From Argyresthia goedartella (lineage: Eukaryota; Arthropoda; Insecta; Lepidoptera; Argyresthiidae): DNA of 64,000 nucleotides. Under the pieces are notes generated by a model. That model was not told where the DNA came from, did not search any database, and saw only the letters and a program-made list of their open reading frames with translations. Positions 10,585 to 19,392 of the stretch are shown here, one piece after another. The translations under genes and the position numbers were made by a program. Position 1 is the stretch's first letter; the number at the start of each line of letters is the position of its first letter. The stretch is taken from positions 31,576,383 through 31,640,382 of the forward strand of contig OX463814.1 in assembly GCA_949825045.1 (NCBI GenBank). Direction: 5' to 3'.

Positions 10585-12250
10585 TTTTGCTACAATAACC
10601 GCTGTACCCTAAAATAACTCACCAAATTCAGACAAGGCTTGAAAATTCAAGTGCTATCCTTTTCACGTTTTAAGGAACCTGAACATTGTGTGAACATTGC
10701 ACTCAAGTAATATCGTGTGATAAATAACCCGGGTAACCTTTAAGAACAGAACCGCTCATGAAGAAGCCTCTCTCTGTCTAATTCTCAAAAATGTGTCGTC
10801 TGTGCGAAATGAAGTGTTGCGTGTGCGTCCCGACCCCCACTATACGGGGCTGACCACCGCTACACGGCTCTGATCGCCGCCACGCCAACCGCTGCCCACA
10901 CCGTCTCCACTCTACAAGGCGAATCCTTCCTGCGACGCTTCCCAGCACCAATTTACAAGACGCCCAGGGGTCAGTTGTATAACAGGAAAACTTGTGTAAA
11001 AAGTTCTCCCTTTTATTTGTTTTAGGACCTACTCCCTGAATTATCTTCACAAGGCTTCCGTTAAGGGAGATTATTCACCTCAACCCTTCGTAATGTGACA
11101 AACCGATAATTGTGATAGGTTCCAACCCCAATCACTGTATTCGCCACATTATTTTCGCAAGTAGTGGCATCTCGTGCCATGTTCTGGAATCTTTAGTACC
11201 ACACCATGAGACCAAAATACTGGAAACAGATATCAACTCCGTCTCAGAAATAGTTACATGGCTTCTTCATAGATGGCGCAAGAAATCCAAACTACAGGGC
11301 AGGTTTCACAAAGTTAATTGAAGGTTTTGATGGGAATATTAGTTTTATACCACGCAACTACAACTATACGAGTCGTAAAGGCCACTTGACGGTACATAAT
11401 TACTACAGGAGCCCTGATGTAGGTACTAAATTTTACTATGACCAAATTGGCAACGGGGTTTATCTGAGGTGCCCGTAAGGTAACGACCTTGTGTGAATGA
11501 TAAATGTTGAGGGAGTGAAATATGTATGCCAACGTCGCCTTAATTGGAGGTCCAATGTACCCCTCTTCCAGGAAAATGAGTGAATAAATCGTTTTTATTT
11601 TTCCACTATTTTAGCTATCGAAACAAGAATGTTATCCGCCTCTAATCATTATTCCAGTCAGCTCGCAAATTCTGAAGGACTTATAAGCTACAATTACCTA
11701 TAAACCTACTTACTTACGAGTGTACCTATAGAAGAAAATCCTGTGACAGTTTCATGAATATTTAACACATCGTTTACAATTTACATAGTGTAACCATTTA
11801 CTTAGTGTATAATGCAAATTGAGCTCTGAACACTCTTAGGATTCCGTCGGCATGTTCAATAAAGAAGCGTGCTCATCAATAAATATTAGAGTTGCTTCTG
11901 CCAAGGCAGTTGTGTGCTACAGAAGGCTACTTGCGAAAGTTAATGTAAAACTTTATTAAAAGGAGATATGGTCGGAACTACGCAACTGATGTATCACTAT
12001 AACGAACGTTATTTATTTTCTTTATTGCTAAATAAACTAACAGATCTGGGGGTTGTAATTTGGTATGAAGGCTAATTTGAACAAAATAATACAATTAACC
12101 AATTTATAACTTTCAGGCCTCAGTGCAGGCCTGTATTGTATTTCTAACACGATTGCGTGAAAGGAACTAAAGAAATGAAATCGCACCCAAAATACTGTGT
12201 ATTGCTGGGCCACGAATGACGTTTTAAAAGTGTCTCAAGTGACTCACCTA
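10585..12250. other. Non-coding stretch without recognised gene
   Basis: Mostly AT-rich. A GC-richer patch at 10790-10980 contains a short Cys-rich reading frame starting at 10791 (MCRLCEMKCC) that stops after about 20 codons. It has no family resemblance I can name. Nothing else was recognised. Confidence 0.4.
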
Positions 12251-12254
12251 CTCA

Positions 12255-12442
12255 ATGAGGGTTTTCTGACTTTGTACTATCTGACAGCTGTTTAGACCTG
12301 ACGCCTACGAGGCGCCGCCTGGTGGAAAAAAAAGTATCGAAAACCCCTGAGGGTTTTCTGACTTTGTACTATCTGTCAGCTGTTTAGACCTGACGCCTAC
12401 TAGGCGCCGCCTGGTGGCAGGAAAAGTATCGAAAACCCTCAT
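12255..12442. repeat. Two tandem 92-bp MITE-like units with inverted ends
   Basis: Unit 1 starts TGAGGGTTTTCTGACTTTG at 12256 and unit 2 repeats it at 12348. Both contain TACTATCTG(A/T)CAGCTG, TTTAGACCTGACGCCTAC and AGGCGCCGCCTGGTGG, and both end AAGTATCGAAAACCC. The outermost ends form an inverted repeat (ATGAGGGTTTTC at left, GAAAACCCTCAT at right). The pair looks like a tandem dimer of a short palindromic-ended element. Confidence 0.75.
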
Positions 12443-12900
12443 TACTGATGACATAACTATATATATATACAGTGTGTTACCAGCAGCTGGGCTTTTAATT
12501 AAGGACGTTCAAATAACGTGTGTCTGTAACGTAACCATAACATTAATTTAATTAATAAATTAAATTTCAGAGTTTGTTAACTTTCTAACAAAATTTTAAT
12601 TGCAATGTAAAGCACGGTAATTTGACAAGTTACTATCAACACGACAGTTGACAGATATGCTTTGATTTTTGCACTAGTTGTCGCGGTTTTTTGACATGCC
12701 TTGTACCAAGTAATTCAACGACATGAGTTACGACTATTAGGCAATACGTCTACTACATTTAAGCTGCAAATTTAGAAAGTTTAATGGTGGAGTTAATTAA
12801 CATAATTATGATTTACTACTACGTGCAAACGATTGTTAACGGAGCATGTTATTATCAGTTTTAATAAATGCCCACATGCCGGTAACAGACTGTATATATA
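12443..12900. other. AT-rich flank of maT copy 1
   Basis: Includes a short (TA)n run at about 12458-12470. No gene was seen. The TA at 12899-12900 is the left target duplication of the maT insertion. Confidence 0.5.
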
Positions 12901-14209
12901 CACAGTCAGGTCATAAGTTCTGTCACACAATAAAAACTTTTGAATTTAGAACGCTGGCCACAAAAAAGTTTATTGAATTCGAATTTCGAATTTTTCATGA
13001 AAATAAAAATGTGTACTTTTTAGAATTTTCCTCATTTTTAAATATGGAGTGGACACTTAAAGAAGACCGTGTCGCAGTTGTTGCGTTGCATCGTTGCGGT
13101 TACGCGCCAAGTCAGATTTTCGACTTACTGAAAAATTTGAATATAACCAAAAGATTCGTTTATCGTACCATAAAACGATATAATGAAGACTCTAGTGTAG
13201 ATGACAGGTCAAGAAGTGGTCGCCCTCGCTCTGTTAGGACTCCAGCAGTGATAAAAGCTGTGAAGGCGCGAATTCAAAGAAATCCCATACGTAAGCAGAA
13301 ACTGTTGGCCCTTCAGATGGGGTTAAGCAGGACCACGGTGAAAAGGGTGTCAAATGAAGACTTAGGGCTTAGGGCATATCGAAGAAAAACAGGACATCGT
13401 TTGGACGCTCGTTTAATGGACCTGAGACTGAAGAGATGCCGCGCTTTGTTGAAGCGGTACGCGGGAAGAAAGCATCGGGAAATTCTTTTTTCGGATGAAA
13501 AAATTTTCACCTTGGAAGAGAGCTACAACAAACAAAATGATAAGGTGTATGCACACAGCAGTGAAGAAGCGAGCCACCGTATTCCGCGTGTCCAACTAGG
13601 TCATTTTCCATCCTCGCTCATGGTTTGGTTGGGAGTCTCTTATTGGGGCTTAACTGAGGTACATTTTTGTGAGAAAGGCGTAAAAACTAATGCAGTTGTG
13701 TATCAAAATACAGTCCTCAAGAACCTTGTGGAACCTGTTTCTCATACCATGTTTAATAACAGGCACTGGGTATTCCAACAAGATTCTGCGCCAGCTCATA
13801 GAGCGAAAAGCACACAAGACTGGCTGGCGGCGCGTGAAATCGACTTCATCCGGCACGAAGACTGGCCCTCCTCCAGTCCAGATTTGAGTCCATTAGATTA
13901 CAAGATATGGCAACACTTGGAGGAAAAGGCCTGCTCAAAGCCTCATTCTGATTTGGAGTCACTCAAGGCATCCTTGATTAAGGCAGCCGCCGATATTGAC
14001 ATGGACCTCGTTCGTGCTGCGATAGACGACTGGCCGCGCAGAATAAAGGCCTGTATTCAAAATCGCGGGGGTCATTTTGAATAAACTTTATTACCATAAG
14101 AATCTATGTTTTATTAAGTTCATTTTGCTATATAAATGTTTACATAAATAATAAACATGTCTAAATTATTTTATATTGCACATGTGACAGAACTTATGAC
14201 CTGACTATG
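12901..14209 (+). mobile_element. maT (mariner-like, DD37D) DNA transposon, apparently complete
   Basis: 1309 bp flanked by TA at both sides (12899-12900 and 14210-14211). The left terminus is CACAGTCAGGTCATAAGTTC. The right terminus reverse-complemented is CATAGTCAGGTCATAAGTTC, so the TIRs differ by one base over the first 20. Inside is one uninterrupted transposase ORF. The two further copies in the window (19393-20709 and 56804-60065) are degraded. TA duplication and a length near 1.3 kb fit the Tc1/mariner superfamily. The element moves by cut and paste catalysed by its transposase in the nucleus. Confidence 0.93.
13044..14084 (+). CDS. maT-type transposase, intact ORF (346 aa)
   Basis: I place the start at the ATG giving MEWTLKEDRVAVVALHRCG, because the degraded copies share homology from this Met and the frame upstream (from 12846) runs into the TIR. 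Residues about 10-120 form two helix-turn-helix units for TIR binding (QIFDLLKNLNITKRFVYRTI; KLLALQMGLSRTTVKRV) joined by an RSRSGRPRSVRT linker that is GRPR-like. The catalytic Asp residues are in LFSDEKIF, in FQQDSAPAHRA and in SPDLSPLDYKIW. Exactly 37 residues separate the second and third Asp, so the signature is DD37D, the maT subfamily known from moths. The length fits the family. No stop or frameshift breaks it, so it could be functional. Promoter signals were not identified. Confidence 0.9.
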   Translation: MEWTLKEDRVAVVALHRCGYAPSQIFDLLKNLNITKRFVYRTIKRYNEDSSVDDRSRSGRPRSVRTPAVIKAVKARIQRNPIRKQKLLALQMGLSRTTVKRVSNEDLGLRAYRRKTGHRLDARLMDLRLKRCRALLKRYAGRKHREILFSDEKIFTLEESYNKQNDKVYAHSSEEASHRIPRVQLGHFPSSLMVWLGVSYWGLTEVHFCEKGVKTNAVVYQNTVLKNLVEPVSHTMFNNRHWVFQQDSAPAHRAKSTQDWLAAREIDFIRHEDWPSSSPDLSPLDYKIWQHLEEKACSKPHSDLESLKASLIKAAADIDMDLVRAAIDDWPRRIKACIQNRGGHFE

Positions 14210-14261
14210 TATATATATATATATATAGTTTTTTTAAGAGATGTAGATGTAGATAAACAAA

Positions 14262-14425
14262 TAGTTACATTAAATAGATTCTATGAAACCTAAGCTAGCC
14301 TGGGGCATTGTCTCCAGCTCGCCGGCCGCATTTCCCTGCTGAATTGCCATGCTCAACTTTTGCTGCCTACCCTTGGGTCGCCAGACACACTGACAATTTT
14401 TTTAGACAGATCTTTCTCATACTAT
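14262..14425 (-). mobile_element. 3' end fragment of the YLDD retroelement family
   Basis: The plus-strand sequence ACATTAAATAGATTCTATGA followed by AGCTAGCCTGGGGCATTGTC and CGCCGGCCGCATTTCCCTGC is the reverse complement, with few changes, of 16440-16545. That is the end of the retroelement at 15325-16600. The fragment also covers the GTGTGTCTGGCGA block (minus sense). It is a truncated second copy in opposite orientation about 1 kb away. Confidence 0.8.
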
Positions 14426-15324
14426 AGCAAATACAGTGGCGCGATTTGACTGAAACCTATGCTGTATCTCGTCACGTAGAGAAATTACGTAGAAGCATCT
14501 ACATTTGTGATACATATGATCCATCAGACATATTGTTTAGCAGGCAATAGGGGAATAATATTACCCATAATTATGAACAATTTTCCCTGAGAAACATACC
14601 TATGGTCGTAAATGAAAAACAAAACTTGGGTCGCCCATAGTAACTTGGGGCAATGTACGAAGGGACGAAGTTTTTTTTTTCATATGCGACCATCTGTTTT
14701 TTGGGGAAAGTTATTCATAATGATGGGTACTATTATTCCCCAAGTCATCTAATTAAATGTCATACTAAAGGCTTCCAGAGGCAAAATAGATACTTGAAAA
14801 TAAATACATGTCAACGGACAACATTAATCAGATTTCATACTGTTCGATTGTGAATTTTGACGCTTCCATGATTCCACGGTATATTTAGTAAACTAACTCT
14901 AAAGTAGGTAGCTGCTTGGACTGCACATAACATAGCAATGTCATCGCTTTTGTCGACGTAGGTTTTATAATCAGTACAGGAGTATGTTGATAAAATAGCA
15001 CTAGTGGCTCCGTGAGCTGTAGACCTCGCGAGTGACACTTTCTTTTAATAACACATACAAACTTATATGCACCTGGTTACGTACATGGAGTATGAAAGTA
15101 GCCACACCAATAACTTTGTAAACTACATTTTGTGGTCTTAAACCCAACCTATTGACTTTTCACTTTCCTAACTAACCCGTTATTGGGCGATGCCGGCGAA
15201 TCTCTACTCAAGGAGTTGACAGCTTTGATTAACACAATGCTATCACGTAAAATATGGAGTGAAATCGCTCATATTTTATACGGCGCTAACCTAATGCACT
15301 AAAGAAAAAACCTAACCTAAGAGC
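14426..15324. other. Non-coding stretch with two short dispersed repeats
   Basis: No gene. GAGCTGTAGACCTCGCGAG (about 15014) resembles 60849-60867. CACCTGGTTACGTACATGGA (about 15069) recurs at about 48251 with the following AGT.TGAAAGTA.CC.CACCAATAACTTTGTAAAC. Both are small pieces of dispersed repeats. Confidence 0.5.
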
Positions 15325-15975
15325 ACTAAAGAAAACGACGGCATTCGTCCAATAGCGGTAGGGAGCTCTCTACGGCGATTAGCGTCCAAATTATGCTGCC
15401 TCGAGTTTCATACCCGCCTAACAGACAAGTTCAAACCCAAGCAGCTTGGGTTCGGCGTCAGGGGCGGATGTGAAGCCGCGGTGCACGCCACACGCACTTT
15501 TCTGGAAAATTCAAATTTTGAAGTCTTACTAAAACTGGACGTAAGGAATGCTTTTAACTCTATTGATCGAAGTACGCTTTTGCAGGAAATCCCAAACGAA
15601 CTTCCGGAAATTTCAGAATACCTAACGCAGTGCTACGGCACACATTCTAAATTAATGTTTGGCGAACATGAAATTGCCTCGAGTGTCGGATGCTAGCAGG
15701 GAGATCCCTTTGGGCCCGTAATTTTTAGCGTCGAGATCCAACCGACCATTACCCAGCTAACTTCAGAACTCAACTTATGGTACCTTGACGACGGTACGCT
15801 GGGAGGAACGGCCCTTTCAGTCTTAAACGACCTTAACACCATCAAACGGCGTTTCTGTGAGATGGGCCTCACACTAAACTTTAATAAATGTGAGGTTTAT
15901 AGCTCGGAAAAACTCCCTGCCTGCACCCGAAATCACATTCTCCCAAATTTTAACCAAGTCTCAAAGTATGTGAAC
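15325..15975 (+). pseudogene. Reverse transcriptase domain with YLDD active site, one nonsense codon
   Basis: The frame passes through RT motif 1-2 residues (IRPIAVGSSLRRLASKLCCL), motif A (KLDVRNAFNSID, first catalytic Asp), motif B (QGDPFGPVIFS) and motif C (WYLDDGTLGG at about 15780, both Asp present). TAG at 15694-15696 sits directly before QGDP, where the family has Gln, so CAG to TAG is the likely change. The catalytic residues are otherwise intact. After NFNQVSKYV the sequence jumps to the Cys-rich region in another frame, which implies a deletion. Confidence 0.75.
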
Positions 15976-15979
15976 CACA

Positions 15980-16542
15980 CCCATGCTGCCGCTGCGGTAA
16001 CCCAGTAGACAACCTTGGGCGCCGCGGACTTTACTGCCAGTCGAGTGCCGGCCGATGTTACAGGCACACGACACTAAACGACCTTTTTCGCAGAGCCCTT
16101 GAGACGGCAAACATACCATTTACCCTGGAGCCGGCTAGCTTGTCTGCGGCGGACGGAAAAAGACCTGACGGTTGCACGCTTGTGCCCTGGTTTTTAGGGC
16201 GACCTTTGGCGTGGGACGTGACCTGCGTGGACACGTTGGCCCCGTCCCACGTCCGGCGATCGGCCCGTAAGCCGGGGTCAATTGGTCAAGTGACGCAAAT
16301 ATGCTTTTTTGAAAAGCTATTACATATTTGCGGCACTTGCAGTAGAAACGTTCGGGCCATGGTCGTCAGACACTAAAGGCAAAGTGAAAGATCTAACTAA
16401 AAAATTAGTCAGTGTGTCTGGCGATCTAAGGGCAGGTTCCTACTTCACCCAAAGGCTGAGCATGACAATTCAGCAGGGAAATGCGGCCGGCGTGCTGAAG
16501 ACAATGCCCCGGGCTAGCTTAAGTTTCTTAGAATCGATTTAA
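15980..16542 (+). pseudogene. C-terminal DGKRPDG/CVDTLA domain of the YLDD retroelement
   Basis: Begins with a zinc-finger-like CCRCGNPV...GLYCQSSAGRCYRH, with Cys and His spaced like a metal site. It then has LNDLFRRALETANIPFTLEP, DGKRPDGCTLVPWFLGRPLAWDVTCVDTLAPSH and, in a shifted frame, FAALAVETFGPW, GDLRAGSYFTQRLSMTIQ and GNAAGVLKTMP, ending at TAA 16540-16542. The same motifs recur at 52440-52770. The function of this domain is not known to me; a nuclease-like role is conceivable but unsupported here. Confidence 0.65.
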
Positions 16543-16599
16543 TGTAACTATTTGTTTGTAAACACCTCTTGTAAAATCTAATAAATTTCATTAAACTTT

Positions 16600-17555
16600 T
16601 CACTATAATTATACTCTCACGTTCTCTATTAATCCAACGACACCTCATTTGTTCAAATCCGTCAAGGTGTTTGTACTGTAGCGGTTTTTTTGTTGGGTTG
16701 TGTGACGCATCCGCATGCGCGAACATGCCCTTCGCCAGCTTCTTGACAAACTGGTCCACAGATTCCCATCTAAGTGCCCTCTGGATCGTCGCGTTCCTCA
16801 CGTAGCTGGGAGCGCCGACGATGGTACGCAAAGAGAGGTTCTCTTGGGCTCGGAGTCTCCGTTTGTTCATCTCCGAGCACAGGGCGTAACATGCCGGGGC
16901 CGCGTAGGTGAGGCGGAATCTCACGTAGGACTTATAGATCCCGAGCTTTGTCCTCAGAGGGAGGCTAGAGTCGAGAAGTGGACGCTGCTTGGCGCGTGCC
17001 ACCTTGACCTGGTTGACTACGTTGTCGACATGTTGCTTCATGGTGAGCCGGCGATCGATGGTCACTCCCAGGTACTTCACCTGCGGAGACCACACCATGT
17101 CCTGTCCTTGGAGCTGGAGCAATGGTGGAAGGGAGGACTGGCCTGTTATGAGTGCCTGCGACTTCCCAACGTTGACGGACAACCGCCACTAGGCGAGCCA
17201 GTCGGACAAGATGTCCAGGGTGCGCTTCAGCTTGACAGCAGCTTGCCGAGCCTCGATCGACGACGCGTAATAGGCAGCGTTGTCAGTGAAGAGTGCCAAT
17301 TGGGCACCTGGCCTGACGGGGATGTCGTCCGTGTATTGAGAGCAGCACGCTGGAGACAGGCGGGACCCCTGGGGGACGCCGGTTGCAACGGGGTGCTCCT
17401 CGGAGACGGCGTCTTCCACCATCACTCGGAAGCGGCGATTCCTCAGGAAGGAGGCGATGATCAGGAGCAGTCTTCATGGGGCTGGAGACGTCGACAATTT
17501 GTACAGCAACCCCTCGTGCCATACTCTGTCGAACGCAAAAATGCGAAACGGTCGA
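16600..17555 (-). mobile_element. Jockey-like LINE, 5'-truncated, RT palm to C-terminus
   Basis: On the minus strand: FDRVWHEGLLYKL (about 17540), RNRRFRVMVEDAVSEEHPVATGVPQGSRLSP, then QLALFTDNAAYYASS, LDILSDWLA, and after a stop/frame change near 17190 MSVNVGKSQALITG, VKYLGVTIDRRLTMKQHVDN and LTYAAPACYAL, to DGFEQMRCRWINRERE. These are standard Jockey-group RT blocks. The catalytic FADD is changed to FTDN near 17279-17290. Its 3' end abuts the YLDD element tail to tail; the ORF reads on into that element to 16514. Confidence 0.85.
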
Positions 17556-17559
17556 GCAG

Positions 17560-18300
17560 TTTTCAAATTATATTCGTTAGGTGGCGTTTTAGTACCTCCA
17601 CCAACCACTTTTGTGTTGCCAGATAAAATAAAGAATATTACTGATATCTTCTGATTAATAAATACTAACAGGGGACATATCGCAATATGTACATGTTTAC
17701 GCAGAGTCTACAGCACAATTATGTGGAGGCCTTTTTGTAAACCTGTGTGGACGGAAACACCAACCGCGGACTCCACAAGCCTCCCACCAAGGTCACCCCT
17801 GTGGAAGACATGTTTATAACAGTGCGGCACACGTTTTAAGCCGGTCGCTTATTGTCTAAAAGGAGTCGCCACCAACGGCGACGTGCGGCGGAGAAGAGCA
17901 AATGAATTTTTCATTTAGAATTGAATAGAGCAAATCTTAATTTTCGGTAGAAACAATGCATAACATTGTTATGCATTGTAACGCACTATATATTGATATA
18001 GTGCGTTCGCCCAAGCTGTGTCGGCGGCTTATTCGATCGAGTATCGGCGTTCTTTGAAATTACAAGGCGGCGAAACGAAGAAAACGAAACGAATCGACTT
18101 TGTGTAGAATATAACATCCGGACATACGAAAGGATTTTTGGCTATTCCTGAAACGAAGATGCTTCCCCCCCTTCGTTCGCTCGGTGAGTAAAAGTTCCGA
18201 ATTATGTAAACCACAGACACAGACAGAATAATGGCCGTAGAAAAAGTAGGATCGTAAGTTGGCCCGACAGAGCAAAAGCAATTTAGTTCAAGTTCAGTTC
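17560..18300. other. Intergenic stretch containing twin hairpins
   Basis: No recognised gene. The region holds the two back-to-back palindromes listed next and a moderately GC-rich tract at 18000-18200 without coding character that I can support. Confidence 0.4.
17953..18007. repeat. Two back-to-back perfect hairpins
   Basis: Hairpin 1 has 13-bp arms (17953-17965 and 17967-17979, ACAATGCATAACA and its complement) around a single T. Hairpin 2 starts at the next base with 12-bp arms (17980-17991 AACGCACTATAT and 17996-18007) and a 4-base loop. There is no spacer between them. Confidence 0.85.
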
Positions 18301-18305
18301 AGTTC

Positions 18306-18923
18306 AAATGTCTTTATTACTTAACAAACGTAATTTTTTACCTCTTCTCTACATTGAACCACTGTGGGAGAAGGAGGGCGAAGAAACTCCCACAGATTGA
18401 TTTTAGATCTCTTTTAAATATTGGTTATGTTTAACAAATACAAATAATTATAATTAATAAGGAGGTATAAGAAATTACAAAATTAGTAAAAGCAAGTTCT
18501 GTGTTGAATTAGATTAACCCCATACAGTCCTGTCATTTAAGTAATCTTGAACATTATAAAATCCCTTTTTGACAAAGTCGCAATTTTAAAATCTCTAAAG
18601 ATCTTGTTGTAGCACTGACCCTTGAAAGAATTGCTAACCTTCGCGAGTCTAAACCGGGGCGCAACTAGTCTGTGATTATTTCTTAGGTTAACAATACAGC
18701 TATCGCTAAGTTTGGAAAATGTTGTAAGGTTCTTGCGAACATACATTATATTTTCGAAAATAAATTGACTAGCTACAGTTAGAATGTCAACTTCTTTCAC
18801 AAGCTCTCTTAAGGAGTCTGTGCGTTTTAAATTATAAATTGCTCGAATAGATCTCTTCCGTAAAATAAAAATAGTTTGAATTTCCGCTGCTGTCCCCCAC
18901 AACAAGATTCCATAGGACATGAT
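18306..18923 (-). mobile_element. LINE 3' portion (family of 58290-59637), part 1 of a split copy
   Basis: Minus-strand reading gives SYGILLWGTAAEIQTIFILRKRSIRAIYNLKRTDSLRELVKEVDI and NLTTFSKLSDS, then AKVSNSFKGQCYNKI, parallel to 58290-59637. The 3' end is followed by short TTGAAC-type repeats at 18285-18310. The copy is interrupted at 18923 by a 3.5-kb element and resumes at 22468. The target bases ATGA are duplicated at the junction. Confidence 0.88.
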
Positions 18924-19392
18924 GTAACGGCACACGGCTAAGGTCGAGCCACCGCTATCAGTAGCTATGATCGTCTATTCTATCTATCCCAAAATGAGAG
19001 GACCCGATTCAGCTGTAAGATTTGTAAGTTAAGAATGATAAGTCTGAATTTCTCGTTCGTAGAGAAGTTCGTTAGGCGTACAATAGTCGAACGAAGTTCG
19101 GTTCAGGAAGTTACAGTTTCCAGTTAGACAGAGAAAGCATATATGTCCGCGAGCCGGTAATTCGCATCAGTCAGCGGTGTATTGCGCCAGAACGATCGTT
19201 GTTATATTTTATGGGTGATGGCACCATCTGGTTGTTGTATATATGGGCGTTCGGAACTTCTTTTAGTGGTCGACCACAGTTTATAATATTTGTTTGTGAT
19301 ATCGTATAGATATCCGTCGTAGTTTTACGACGTGAGTACTCAATGATATTTCATGAGCTCGCTAGTAGCGGCTTGTGGTGGTTCCAATTATA

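Larger units (their letters stand above)
15325..16600 (+). mobile_element. Retroelement of an unplaced YLDD reverse-transcriptase family
   Basis: Reading from about 15325 gives DGIRPIAVGSSLRRLASKL, LGFGVRGGCEAA, LKLDVRNAFNSIDRS and, after one nonsense codon, QGDPFGP and LWYLDDGTLGG. A second block follows with a Cys-rich CCRCGNPVDNLGRRGLYC, then ANIPFTLEPASL, AADGKRPDGCTLVPW and VTCVDTLAPSH, and in another frame VETFGPWSSD and SYFTQRLSMTIQQGN. I recognise this combination as a retroelement-like family seen in many invertebrates but cannot name its clade. It is 5'-truncated, has an internal deletion near 15975 and at least two frame changes. Other fragments in the window: 14262-14425, 50470-50610 and 52290-52770. 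Confidence 0.75.

Noticed and set aside
10778..11050. Small Cys-rich protein or minus-strand ORF
   Set aside because: Short, without splice or family support; the Cys run MCRLCEMKCC stops after about 20 codons.
16309..16626. Separate minus- and plus-strand genes at 16309-17626
   Set aside because: The plus frames at 16715-17626 are antisense shadows of the Jockey-like LINE; the minus frame below 16600 is read-through into the YLDD element.
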